Assembly: GCA_029856155.1 (NCBI GenBank)
Contig: JAHQWL010000043.1
Span: forward strand, 1-42,244
DNA length: 42,244 nucleotides
Reading direction: 5' to 3'
Source: Promethearchaeia archaeon
GTDB taxonomy: Archaea; Asgardarchaeota; Lokiarchaeia; Sigyniarchaeales; SOKP01
Both the position numbers and the translations under genes were made by a program. Positions 1 to 8,463 of the stretch are shown in pieces. Position 1 is the first letter of the stretch; each line of letters begins with the position of its first letter. A model generated the notes under the pieces. It saw only the letters and a program-made list of their open reading frames with translations. It did no database searches and was not told where the DNA came from.

Positions 1-178
1 TTTTATTTAATTGGATAATTAATTAAATTTAAGCAAGATGCTTATATTAAATTTACATAAGTGTCTATTATATATAAATGTATAAATTAAAGAAATAACT
101 AAATTTTTGTTTAAAAAATTATTAGGTTTAGGAAATTAATTAGAAAGCAAAGAGAAATAAAGATAAGAAACACAATAG

Positions 179-469
179 CTAATAATCTTTTTTCCTTCTA
201 CTTTGATTTAAATCAAAATAATCATTTATTAGAGTATAAAATCTTTTTAATACTTCTTCTCCTCGGTCTGTTGTGAGATAATTTATTATATCGTCCTCAT
301 TTAATTGTTCAATTAAATTTCTAGATAGGAGAAATTGAAGTGTTTCTTTTATCGCGCTCGTTTTTAAACGTGTTTTTCGTAATAACCATGTTTGAGTTCT
401 TTTTGTTCTCAGGCAAAATTCCAATACTTCAGCCCAGATTTCAAATTTAGTACGTCTTGATGAACTCAT
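179..469 (-). CDS. winged-helix DNA-binding protein (HTH_45-like)
   Basis: A 96-residue probable transcription regulator. The sequence reads as helix, recognition helix (TWLLRKTRLKTSAIKETLQFL) and wing ending in YLTTDRGEEVLKRF, the layout of the archaeal single winged-helix family PF14947. The reading frame extends further upstream to 511, but that would overlap the preceding gene. The ATG at 469 has GGTGAT eight bases ahead of it, so I place the start there. It follows the membrane protein at 492-1220 on the same strand with a 22-base gap, which suggests one transcript. Family level is fairly sure; the target genes are unknown. Confidence 0.75.
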   Translation of the reverse strand: MSSSRRTKFEIWAEVLEFCLRTKRTQTWLLRKTRLKTSAIKETLQFLLSRNLIEQLNEDDIINYLTTDRGEEVLKRFYTLINDYFDLNQSRRKKDY

Positions 470-491
470 TAATATATCACCTAAACAGCAA

Positions 492-1220
492 TTATGGGAG
501 ATCCTCCTCATTAAAAGAAATAGAATTATCTAAAGAAGATTGTTCTACTTCTTGAGCCCATTCTTCTATTTTAGGGAACAAATCTTCCCATTTGATGATC
601 TGGTTCCTAATTTTAAATGAAGTCGACAAATTCATTAACCAAAAGAATAGCATTGGAAGAAATATCACGAGACAGATATTTATTAATATATTCGAATTTC
701 CAGCATCCAAAAAGCGAGTAACCAAGAAAATAACATAAAAACCCGAGATGAAATTAAAAAATAAGAAAGTTCTCACTAATTTAATCAAAGTTGTTTTTTC
801 TTTTGAATAGCGATTAAAGAACGCATAAAGATTAGTAACATATGGGACAATTCCATCGTAAAGAGCCGTTCGTGTTTCTTTATTCCCTTTAGCCTGTTTA
901 AGAGAACGATCTCCTCTTATTATGAATAAACTATAAAAGATTATTTGCATTCCTATTTGAGTAGTTAGCAAATAAAGAACCGTTATCATAATAATTGTCA
1001 CTATGGTTCCAAACAAGCCATATCTCTGAGATATATCAGTTGTTGCTTGTCCTGTACCCAGTAAATATGTCAGTAGAATAATAAACACTAATGCAAACGA
1101 AAAAAACAAGATTAACGAAGAGAAATGAAATTTAAATAACTGATTAATTCTTTTTACTTTTGAATATAAAGAATTTTGGCTTTCAATTAATCCATTTTTT
1201 TCATTTATAATTTTTTCCAT
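492..1220 (-). CDS. four-helix membrane protein, unknown function
   Basis: I do not recognise a named family. The 242-residue protein has a short charged N-terminus, four strongly hydrophobic segments at about residues 33-56, 68-98, 148-170 and 176-197, and a soluble acidic C-terminal tail rich in E, D and S. A charged loop of about 50 residues separates the second and third helices. The start is supported by GGTGA four bases before ATG. The winged-helix gene directly downstream makes a membrane-sensor/regulator pair possible, but this rests only on adjacency. Confidence 0.7.
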   Translation of the reverse strand: MEKIINEKNGLIESQNSLYSKVKRINQLFKFHFSSLILFFSFALVFIILLTYLLGTGQATTDISQRYGLFGTIVTIIMITVLYLLTTQIGMQIIFYSLFIIRGDRSLKQAKGNKETRTALYDGIVPYVTNLYAFFNRYSKEKTTLIKLVRTFLFFNFISGFYVIFLVTRFLDAGNSNILINICLVIFLPMLFFWLMNLSTSFKIRNQIIKWEDLFPKIEEWAQEVEQSSLDNSISFNEEDLP

Positions 1221-1404
1221 AATTTCACCTTAGAAGTTATTATAATATACAATGCTGCAATTATATTTAAGTATGTAAGGGCAAATCGTTGCTAGGGACT
1301 TACAATCCTCACTTATAGCCAAATTAACTTTGATGCGAGTTAAATTTTTTAAAAATTCAAGGTAATAACATTTGGATAATGAAATGGATAATGAGAGATG
1401 AATT

Positions 1405-2643
1405 TTAAACACGGAGAGCGCGTAATAATGTTGGGATTAAACGTAAGCTACTTGAAATCCCCAATTCTTTAATAAGCTTTCGTTTACGAGATAACATTAT
1501 CTTCCAAATCTGTTTCCTAGTTTTACTCCTAGTAAACATAGCGATCATTGCTTGCATCATCTCGGGATCTCTCTGAGCCATCGAATACGCAGCATCGATA
1601 ATCTTTTCTAGAAGTCCACTGTGATATAAAAGCGTATGGATCTTGTAAGAATATCTCAATTCTTCCTCATAAAGGTGTTTTAACAGGAGATCGTGATATC
1701 GAGCAAGACTTTTATCCCCAAAATCTTCTTCTTTATACGCTTCACAGAATATTTCAGCTGCAAGTTTGCCAGATAATCGTGCTTGGTAGATCCCTTCATA
1801 TAAAATGGGATCTGCACTTCCGCATGCGTCTCCGATAACCATTAAACGATCACGATATGGCTTCGCAATTAACTTGTCAGGAATGGGAGCAGCCCATATC
1901 TTACGACCTCCAAATAGTTTCATTTCTCTTCCCTCAAGTTTATCCTTTATGATGGGATAACTGAGGAATGATTTAAGATTACTCATTTTTATGTTTCTGC
2001 CTAAAACACCAATACTCACAGCATCCCGCTTAGGAAATGCCCATGCGACACCATGTTCACTTATATTGCGATCAAAGAATTCCCAAACTCGGTTGCCGAA
2101 TTGTTCTGTAATAACCGATTCGGGCATCTCAAACTCTGCTTGTATTCCAGTTATCATGGGGGGAACCTCCATTCCAAGTGGTCTCTGGAGATGTGCTCCC
2201 CCAAGACCAGTTGCCAGAATTACACATTTACTTTTATATTCTCGAAGTCCTTTTACGAGTACTCCTTTGCTATTGATCTCAATTCCTTTAGCTCGAAATT
2301 CGTATATAACCTCCGCACCAGCGTCATGGGCAATATTTATTAAATAATTATCGAAATCAGTACGAAACATACAATACCCCTTATCTTTTTCTCCGGTTGT
2401 ATCAAATTCCATAGGTCCATTTTCAGGTGTGACTACAACCCCTCCCAAAATTTCACGTTCACCAACACCATTAGGAATTGGTGTGAACTCCTCATTAGTA
2501 ACGGGAATTCCACCCGCACAACACTTATACCGCCCTTCTTGATCGGCTTCAAGAAGTAAAACATTTAAACCATGTTCAGCAGTAATCTTTGCAGCAGTAC
2601 TCCCACCTGGACCACCTCCAACAATTATCAAATCATAGTCCAT
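1405..2643 (-). CDS. geranylgeranyl reductase family FAD-dependent oxidoreductase
   Basis: Flavoprotein of the geranylgeranyl reductase (GGR) family, which in archaea saturates isoprenoid chains of membrane lipids. The N-terminus carries the FAD Rossmann motif GGGPGGSTAA at residues 9-18, then the GGR-type KCCAGG segment near residue 40. The second FAD motif, RLMVIGDACGSADPILYEGI, lies near residues 266-285. The length of 412 fits the family (about 390-450). The C-terminal helical part is basic. Paralogues of this family also reduce other prenyl substrates, so lipid saturation is likely but not proven. The gene looks richer in G+C than its neighbours. It stands alone, with 184 bases to the next minus-strand gene. 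Confidence 0.88.
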   Translation of the reverse strand: MDYDLIIVGGGPGGSTAAKITAEHGLNVLLLEADQEGRYKCCAGGIPVTNEEFTPIPNGVGEREILGGVVVTPENGPMEFDTTGEKDKGYCMFRTDFDNYLINIAHDAGAEVIYEFRAKGIEINSKGVLVKGLREYKSKCVILATGLGGAHLQRPLGMEVPPMITGIQAEFEMPESVITEQFGNRVWEFFDRNISEHGVAWAFPKRDAVSIGVLGRNIKMSNLKSFLSYPIIKDKLEGREMKLFGGRKIWAAPIPDKLIAKPYRDRLMVIGDACGSADPILYEGIYQARLSGKLAAEIFCEAYKEEDFGDKSLARYHDLLLKHLYEEELRYSYKIHTLLYHSGLLEKIIDAAYSMAQRDPEMMQAMIAMFTRSKTRKQIWKIMLSRKRKLIKELGISSSLRLIPTLLRALRV

Positions 2644-2805
2644 GAATACTCAACATCTAAAAGCTAAGTGAAAATATATAATTATATTATATAAATAATA
2701 ATAAAATTATAAAATGAGAAGAAATTGGTATTTTTTCTAAATCCTTTTTAATTCTAATTACATTTCATAACCATAATAAAAGTTATAAAGGTGATCCGAA
2801 AGCTT

Positions 2806-4071
2806 ATGTCGTCCGAGTTCGAACAGAAATTAGAAAAGTATGCGGAAGTGATATTAAAAGTTGGTTTAAATCTCCAACCAGGGCAGAGGCTTCTGATTGG
2901 AGGGCCAATGTTAGACGCTGATGGGGTTCCAATTGAATCTGCTCCTTTGGTGAGATTAATTACAAAAAAGGCATATCAAATGGGGGCTCGATTGGTTGAT
3001 GTAGTATGGGGGGATGTGCAATTACGTAAAATTCGATTTCAGAATGCTCCTAAGGATTCAATTGAAGAGTATCCGAAGTGGAGAATAGATTCGAGATATG
3101 ATATCTCGAAAGCGGGAGATGCGAATGTAAATTTTTCAAGCCCAAATCCTGATTTACTTAGCGAGGTGGATTCTGAATTAGTTTCAAAGTTCCAAACATC
3201 ATATTATAAGCAAATGAAACACGTATATGATCTACTTACTGCTAATGCATTTAATTGGTTAATAGTTCCATTTCCAAACGATGATTGGGCTGATAAACTA
3301 TTCCCAGATGTACCTCAGAATAGTCGAAAAGACAAATTATGGGATATTATTTTCGAGATTTGTCTTATAAACCATGAAGACCCGATATCTGCTTGGGAAA
3401 AACACAATATTGATCTCTCTAAGCGATGTAATTATCTAAATCAAAAGCAGTATACCGCGCTAAAATTAACTGCTCCTGGGACAGATTTAATGATAGGCTT
3501 ACCTAAAAACCATATATGGGATGGTGGGAGTACTAAAGCTCAAAATGGGATAATATTTACAGCAAATTTGCCTACTGAAGAAGTATATACGATGCCGCAT
3601 AAGGATAGAGTCGATGGTGTTGTTAGTACTAGTAAACCGGTATATTATGGAGGATATACTGTTGAAAATTGTCGTTTCAAATTCTCTAAAGGTAGAATTG
3701 TTGAGGCCACAGCAGACAAAGGCGAAAACTATTTACTTAAAACACTTGAAACTGATGAAGGAGCATGTAGCTTAGGAGAGATTGCACTAGTACCACATAG
3801 TTCGCCAATCTCTCAATCTGGTTTGCTTTTTTATAATATGCTGATTGATGAAAATGCTTCAAATCATATCGCACTAGGTCAAGCTTATAGAGAATCGTTG
3901 AAAGGTGGGGTCACGTTAACTGATGAAGAGTTCATGGCTGCAGGAGGCAATAATAGCCTTATCCATCTTGATTTTATGATTGGTTCTGGAGAAATGAATG
4001 TAAATGGAATATTGGATGATGAAACCATAGAACCAGTAATGCAAAACGGAGAATGGGCTTTTGAAGTATGA
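2806..4071 (+). CDS. M29-family aminopeptidase (thermophilic metalloprotease)
   Basis: Metal-dependent aminopeptidase of family M29 (AmpS/PepS/aminopeptidase T type), a cytosolic dimer that removes N-terminal residues from peptides. The family's signature stretches are present in order: NLPTEEVYTMPHKDRVDG (metal-ligand Glu), CSLGEIALV (second Glu), FYNMLIDENASNHIALG (His) and LIHLDFMIGS (His/Asp). Length is 421, usual for the family. A GTG at 2791 would extend the protein by five residues, but that GTG is itself part of the ribosome site AAAGGTGAT, ten bases before ATG 2806, so I start at 2806. It is transcribed alone, divergent from the GGR gene. The family call is secure. Confidence 0.9.
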   Translation: MSSEFEQKLEKYAEVILKVGLNLQPGQRLLIGGPMLDADGVPIESAPLVRLITKKAYQMGARLVDVVWGDVQLRKIRFQNAPKDSIEEYPKWRIDSRYDISKAGDANVNFSSPNPDLLSEVDSELVSKFQTSYYKQMKHVYDLLTANAFNWLIVPFPNDDWADKLFPDVPQNSRKDKLWDIIFEICLINHEDPISAWEKHNIDLSKRCNYLNQKQYTALKLTAPGTDLMIGLPKNHIWDGGSTKAQNGIIFTANLPTEEVYTMPHKDRVDGVVSTSKPVYYGGYTVENCRFKFSKGRIVEATADKGENYLLKTLETDEGACSLGEIALVPHSSPISQSGLLFYNMLIDENASNHIALGQAYRESLKGGVTLTDEEFMAAGGNNSLIHLDFMIGSGEMNVNGILDDETIEPVMQNGEWAFEV

Positions 4072-4183
4072 TTTCTTTTATTAAACTGTTCAATTAAAAA
4101 CAAGAAAGAAATGAAGCTAGGATATCGTACTACCTAAATGGTGTCTAAATCCTTATTTTAAAATTATCTGGGATTCTAAACAC

Positions 4184-4270
4184 TTAAGCTATCATAAAAA
4201 ACAAGAAGAATAATCCAAATACGCCCCCAAGGAGAAGCAGCAGCAATAATAGAAATGTTGTTTCCACCAT
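4184..4270 (-). CDS. 28-residue single-pass membrane microprotein
   Basis: A very short gene. From ATG (4268-4270) it reads M-V-E-T-T, then a run of about 20 almost purely hydrophobic residues with eight consecutive leucines and a GG, then ends M-I-A before TAA. The ribosome site GGTGA is four bases ahead of the ATG. The leucines use mixed codons (CTA, TTA, TTG, CTG, CTT, CTC), which argues that the protein rather than a DNA repeat is what is kept. It fits a single membrane span with no soluble domain. Function unknown; it has no same-strand neighbour close by. Confidence 0.55.
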   Translation of the reverse strand: MVETTFLLLLLLLLGGVFGLFFLFFMIA

Positions 4271-4611
4271 TAAATCACCATTTTATTATTATTTTTTCAA
4301 ATATATTATGATGTAAATCTATTTCTTTTAATCCTTTTTCAATTTTTCCCTAAAATGAAAAAGTAGGACTTTCACCTTTAAACGTTAATAATTCTAAAAA
4401 ATTTTTTTACTCCTTTTCTTTTCGACAGGTTTTTGGATAAGTTACATCATAGATGGATTAAACATTATATGAGTGATGTGACACTTTATCACTACATTAA
4501 TTGCTTTTTTATACGAACCTTTATATATACGATACATCACATTATTAATAGAATTAAGAGTATTACAAGTATTAAAATCAATTACTTTTCTAACAACTGA
4601 GGTTGAGAAGA
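4271..4611. other. gene-free stretch with a possible promoter
   Basis: No convincing coding frame. A frame on the minus strand reaches 71 codons (4442-4657), but it overlaps the start of the winged-helix gene and its protein has no recognisable character. A TATA-like TTTATATA lies at 4520-4527. The segment around 4470-4490 holds GTGAT and ATCAC ten bases apart, a weak inverted repeat that could be an operator. Confidence 0.4.
4520..4527 (+). promoter_or_regulatory. putative TATA box for the 4612 gene
   Basis: TTTATATA preceded by GAACC, upstream of the small winged-helix gene. With the usual archaeal spacing of about 25 bases the transcript would start near 4550 and have a leader of about 60 bases that contains the GAGGTTGAG ribosome site. 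Based only on sequence resemblance in AT-rich DNA. Confidence 0.3.
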
Positions 4612-4836
4612 ATGGTTTTATCAGAAATTGATTATTCCGGAAGGTTTTTAGAAGCACTTCACTCTTTACAAAAAAACTATAAGAAATTTCCTAAATTTAT
4701 GATTGAAATAATCGCTGAAAACTATGGAATACCCTCTCCAGAAGTGAAAAAACTCATTAGTTTATTTAGAAGAAACGGAATGTTGAAAATTCTAAAAAAT
4801 GAAGGATTTTATTATAAACTTAATGATATTCCCTAA
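4612..4836 (+). CDS. small winged-helix-like protein
   Basis: A 74-residue protein that consists of three helices followed by a short wing: a helix in FPKFMIEIIAENYG, a recognition-helix-like PSPEVKKLISLFRRNG and a beta hairpin ending GFYYKLNDIP. This is the shape of a minimal winged helix, so DNA binding is the likely role. A TTG at 4603 is in frame, but GAGGTTGAG sits just upstream of ATG 4612, which I take as the start. Small single-domain regulators like this often act on their own gene; no partner gene is next to it. Confidence 0.6.
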   Translation: MVLSEIDYSGRFLEALHSLQKNYKKFPKFMIEIIAENYGIPSPEVKKLISLFRRNGMLKILKNEGFYYKLNDIP

Positions 4837-4857
4837 AATAGTTCTTATTCGTACCCT

Positions 4858-5964
4858 TTATTGATTCATAAAAGCTTCTTTTCGCATAATTTTTTGTTTG
4901 GAAAATTTCGATAGTAGGTCTTTTATTTCATTTAAACGTTTACTATCAATTTTTACTAAATTTAAAAAACCAGCTTTAATTGCCCTATTAAAAATTTCAT
5001 CTCCTTTCTTTGTTCGGGTAATAACCGTTGTAAATTTATCCGGAGATCCTAAACCTCCAAAGGAAATGTCGGCATAAATATTAGTAAAGTCGTTGCACGC
5101 ATTGCATGCAGAACGCATATAATTATTTAGTTTATCAAAGGGAATATGAATTATTTTTGATTTAGTATTGCCTTTCTTTATTTGAATGATTAAATCTTCT
5201 TTTATATTGATTTTTTCAATATCCTCAAACCTAACATTAAATTCTTTTTCGAATTGCTCACTTTTTTCTTTATCAAAAAAGAAATTCTCATAACAAAATA
5301 GTCCTATGCATAAATTGATATTTTGTGAGGGGATTATTCCTAATTCTTGCATACATCTAATGGTATAAATTTGACATGGAGTACCAACAATTGCTAGTTT
5401 ATCAAATCTTACTTTTTTTAATTTTTTGAAAGAACTGGTGTATGTATGGAATTTTTGGATTTCGGTTACTTGATGGTGTAAATCTAATTTAACTCCGGAT
5501 GAATTAATTAGATCTTCTCTACTTTTAGCAATATTTGCTTCTCTTGAAAAAGCTGCTTTAGTTTTTGCAACAATCGCTCCATCTATTATTTTCTTTTCTA
5601 ATAAAAAGTTCAATAATGAGTTTACGACCCCTCCATCAGTTCCACATTTTAAAAATTCTTCATCATTCGTTTGACAAATATAAATATTTCTAATATGTCC
5701 TATCGGCATTGAAGAAAAATCTGAAAATTTATACGTCTTGTTAAGCTCATCATCTAAAACGTGTGTTTGAGGACAAATTATATAACATATACCACATTCA
5801 AGGCAGTTTTCTTCATTTAAAAATTCTGGTGGGCCGCTAGATTTTTTAAATCCGATTACTCCACTTTCAATAGCATTACAAAAACTTACGCAACCACCAC
5901 ATTCTTGGCAGATCCCCCTATTATGAACTTCTGTAATCAGGTCCTTAAAAGTTTTAATACTCAT
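4858..5964 (-). CDS. F420 hydrogenase/dehydrogenase beta subunit-like iron-sulfur protein
   Basis: Related to FrhB/FpoF/FqoF, proteins that pass electrons between iron-sulfur clusters and F420 through FAD. Residues 19-29 (CQECGGCVSFC) and 54-64 (CLECGICYIIC followed by P) each supply four cysteines for a [4Fe-4S] cluster. The FrhB core follows, with KCGTDGGVVNSLL, the characteristic IVGTPCQI, CIGLFCYENFFF, and CNACNDFTNIYADISFGGLG near the end. I start at ATG 5964 (368 residues) because GGTGAT lies eight bases ahead; upstream codons back to 6045 look non-coding. No hydrogenase or Fpo subunits are nearby, so it is probably an independent F420- or flavin-linked oxidoreductase. The substrate is unknown. 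Confidence 0.85.
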   Translation of the reverse strand: MSIKTFKDLITEVHNRGICQECGGCVSFCNAIESGVIGFKKSSGPPEFLNEENCLECGICYIICPQTHVLDDELNKTYKFSDFSSMPIGHIRNIYICQTNDEEFLKCGTDGGVVNSLLNFLLEKKIIDGAIVAKTKAAFSREANIAKSREDLINSSGVKLDLHHQVTEIQKFHTYTSSFKKLKKVRFDKLAIVGTPCQIYTIRCMQELGIIPSQNINLCIGLFCYENFFFDKEKSEQFEKEFNVRFEDIEKINIKEDLIIQIKKGNTKSKIIHIPFDKLNNYMRSACNACNDFTNIYADISFGGLGSPDKFTTVITRTKKGDEIFNRAIKAGFLNLVKIDSKRLNEIKDLLSKFSKQKIMRKEAFMNQ

Positions 5965-6150
5965 TTCTATAATCACCCAAATTTCCCTTTTTTTTTCCAT
6001 TATATTAATTGTGGATTTCATATATAGATTATGGGTTCTAGTCACAGACAGTTAGGACATGGAAAATAGAATTATCAACAAATAAAAAATTTTCTCAAGA
6101 TGTCTTGGTTCAACTTTATCTTTCCATCTCACATCATTTTGTTTAATCAA

Positions 6151-6759
6151 CTAATTATTTAGAAATACCATCAGACTAAGAACAAAGTAGAAGAGTTGAT
6201 AGGGAGTAACCATAATTCTTTCGATTATACCCCTATATTTACCTGCTGCAAATATACTCGAGATGATAACACCAATTAATGAGACTATAGCTGAAATTAA
6301 TGAATAGAGGGCAAAACCACTCCATCCTAGTATAAACTGCAAACGAATCCACAGTGCCACCATCCCAGCAATCGCAAATATTCCCATCAGAACAACAAAT
6401 GCTATATGTCCCTTTCCTTTATAAGTTGTAAATTCACCTCCTTCATCAAGAGGGAAAAATAGAGCGAAAAGTATTCCTAAAATTGAACTAATTAGAAGAA
6501 ATATAGGGCCAAATATTGAACCACCCCCGTCGTTTATCCCCTCATGTAATCCAATGAAAAATGCAAACAATAACACACTTTCTGTAATCACAAATGACTG
6601 GGATAAGCGTCGGTTGGGCGCTCCAACTGCAAAAAGCGAACTAATATCATCTCGAATATGACTATAATTCGAATCTAAACTTCCACATATAATCCACATA
6701 GCCGTATAAATGATTGGACTAAGCATTCCGCAAATTGCTAAAATCTGAACTATATTCAT
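6151..6759 (-). CDS. DUF998 family membrane protein
   Basis: A 202-residue membrane protein with about six hydrophobic segments. The N-terminal block CGMLSPIIY, then SHIRDDISSLFAVGAPNR between the first two helices, is typical of DUF998, a family of unknown function found in many bacteria and archaea. FFPLDEGGEFTTYKGKGH in the middle loop is also family-like. It is paralogous to the gene at 6905-7519 and divergent from it, with 145 bases between the two ATGs. No ribosome site is evident before the ATG, so the transcript may be nearly leaderless. Confidence 0.8.
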   Translation of the reverse strand: MNIVQILAICGMLSPIIYTAMWIICGSLDSNYSHIRDDISSLFAVGAPNRRLSQSFVITESVLLFAFFIGLHEGINDGGGSIFGPIFLLISSILGILFALFFPLDEGGEFTTYKGKGHIAFVVLMGIFAIAGMVALWIRLQFILGWSGFALYSLISAIVSLIGVIISSIFAAGKYRGIIERIMVTPYQLFYFVLSLMVFLNN

Positions 6760-6904
6760 AATTGTCTGGATTAGTGCTTTAAATTAAAACTTTACCCATA
6801 ATAGCCACCTTTAAATAATAAAAATAAAATTTAAAAGAAACATCATTTTTTTAGTGATATTATACGCCTTTTGTTAATATTATAAAAAATTAAAAAAAAA
6901 AAAT

Positions 6905-7519
6905 ATGACTAAATATCAAAAAATTTATGCTGTCTGTGGTATGTTGGGTCCTATAGTATTTAACCTAATTTGGATTATTGCGGGGTTTATACAGCCTGGT
7001 TATGACCATATCCAAAATGACGTGAGTTCTCTCATGGCTCTTGGAGCACCTAATAAGTTATTATTCGATTTGATGAATATAGCAAGTTTCATCCTCGAGA
7101 TCATCTTTTTTATAGGATTAATCATGGTAATAAAAGAATTAAATGGATCTATTGCTGGACCTGCTGTATTCCTTAGTGGTAAAATTTTAGGGATTATAGT
7201 ACCAATCTTTTTCCCATTAAATTATGGCGGTGAACCTACCGGATTTACAGGGATGATGCATCTAATAATTGTAATGATAACAGGGTTTATTGCTCTTGGA
7301 GGGATGATTGTAATGTGGCGAGGATTGAGAAAAGTTGATGATTGGAAGGGCTATAGTCTTTATTCATTAATAACTTTCATTCTTACATTAATCTTTACAA
7401 TGTGGTTAGTATTTGCGGCGGGTTCGCCAGTTATGGGCTTAGCTGAACGATTTGTCATCATAGTTAATGGTCAGTATACGTTTGTTCTTGCTTTTAAGAC
7501 ATACCGTACAAGTGAATAG
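6905..7519 (+). CDS. DUF998 family membrane protein (paralogue)
   Basis: A 204-residue membrane protein with the same order of features as its divergent neighbour: CGMLGPIVF, DHIQNDVSSLMALGAPNK, then FFPLNYGGEPTGFTGMMH and four further hydrophobic segments. The two proteins align along their whole length, so they arose by duplication. The ATG directly follows a run of A and has no ribosome site. Function unknown. The third-loop motif FPL(D/N)xGGE, shared by both copies, is the best candidate for a functional site. Confidence 0.8.
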   Translation: MTKYQKIYAVCGMLGPIVFNLIWIIAGFIQPGYDHIQNDVSSLMALGAPNKLLFDLMNIASFILEIIFFIGLIMVIKELNGSIAGPAVFLSGKILGIIVPIFFPLNYGGEPTGFTGMMHLIIVMITGFIALGGMIVMWRGLRKVDDWKGYSLYSLITFILTLIFTMWLVFAAGSPVMGLAERFVIIVNGQYTFVLAFKTYRTSE

Positions 7520-7776
7520 AAATTATAAATTTATATTAAACTCAAAAATTTAAATCTCTAATTTTATTTTTTTAAATAATAAAGAAAGCAGAATGCTAAA
7601 AGATATGCTGAACGCATAAAAATATTGATGACAATCAATATGGATAAAGATAAAAATAAAAAAATAAAATTTTTGTTTACAATCATTGGACTATTGAAAT
7701 TTCAAATTGTATACTTATTTTCCAATAACATAAATATAATGCATATTAATTTTAATTACGATTTGAGGTTAAAATA

Positions 7777-8238
7777 ATGAAAAAGATTTGGATAATTCAT
7801 AACTCTGAGCATGGAAATTCTGAAAAGATTTCAAAACAACTTGCTGAGGGTTTGAAAGACGAATATGAAGTAAGCGTTGGTAGCATTAGAAATATTAGTA
7901 CTAAAGATATTGCTAAAGACGAGCTTTATGGATTGATTATTGCTGTTAGAATCATTGCTTTTTCATCAGATAAAGAGATGCGAAAGTTTGTCAGCAATTT
8001 AAATGGTGTCATAACTCAACCAATTTCGAAAGTTGCCTATTTTGCAACCCATGCTTTAGGATGGAAGAAATTCTTTATAAAAGGAATGAAAAAGACTCTT
8101 GAAAAAGTGGGATGTGTTGAGGAGGTCTGTCCGGAATATCTTGAAGTAAGAATGCAAGGGGCTGAAGGACCAGCTGTAGAAGGTGCAGATGCGAAAATTG
8201 AAGAATATATTTCTACATTAAAGGAATTTCTGAAATAA
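7777..8238 (+). CDS. flavodoxin-domain protein
   Basis: A 153-residue flavodoxin-fold protein. The N-terminal strand and phosphate-binding loop IIHNSEHGNSEKIS at residues 6-19 fit the FMN-binding (S/T)xxGN(S/T) pattern. ELYGLIIAVRI and VAYFATHALGWKKFF match the second and third strands of the HemG/MioC-like flavodoxin group. FMN-mediated electron transfer is likely; the partner is unknown. GAGG lies eight bases before ATG. A stand-alone gene between intergenic stretches. Confidence 0.75.
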   Translation: MKKIWIIHNSEHGNSEKISKQLAEGLKDEYEVSVGSIRNISTKDIAKDELYGLIIAVRIIAFSSDKEMRKFVSNLNGVITQPISKVAYFATHALGWKKFFIKGMKKTLEKVGCVEEVCPEYLEVRMQGAEGPAVEGADAKIEEYISTLKEFLK

Positions 8239-8463
8239 AATAAAATGAATTCATTGATTTTAAACTGGTTTTATTCCATAAATATATAATATTTTTTTTT
8301 GATGATAAAATTATATAATCTTTTTTGATTGAAGCAGAAGTATCTAACTTACATATTAGTCTTTTTTCTAGTAGTGAAAGCAGAGAATTTTTAATACGAG
8401 TTAAATTATTCTAAGACATTCAAATATTAACTTAATATATATAATTTAAATGAAGGTTCAAAA

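Noticed and set aside
1230..1412. 60-codon minus-strand frame between the membrane protein and GGR
   Set aside because: No ribosome site, composition of random AT-rich DNA, and it overlaps the end of the GGR gene; no domain or membrane pattern.
4442..4657. 71-codon minus-strand frame opposite the small winged-helix gene
   Set aside because: It overlaps the better supported plus-strand gene and its promoter region, and the protein shows no coherent pattern.
7694..7705. 12-base palindrome TTGAAATTTCAA upstream of the flavodoxin
   Set aside because: A/T-only except for two bases; such palindromes are common by chance at this base composition.
7628..7777. 49-codon plus-strand frame whose TAA overlaps the flavodoxin ATG
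   Set aside because: The overlap is suggestive of coupling, but there is no ribosome site and the protein is low-complexity K/N/I; it looks like a chance frame in the leader.
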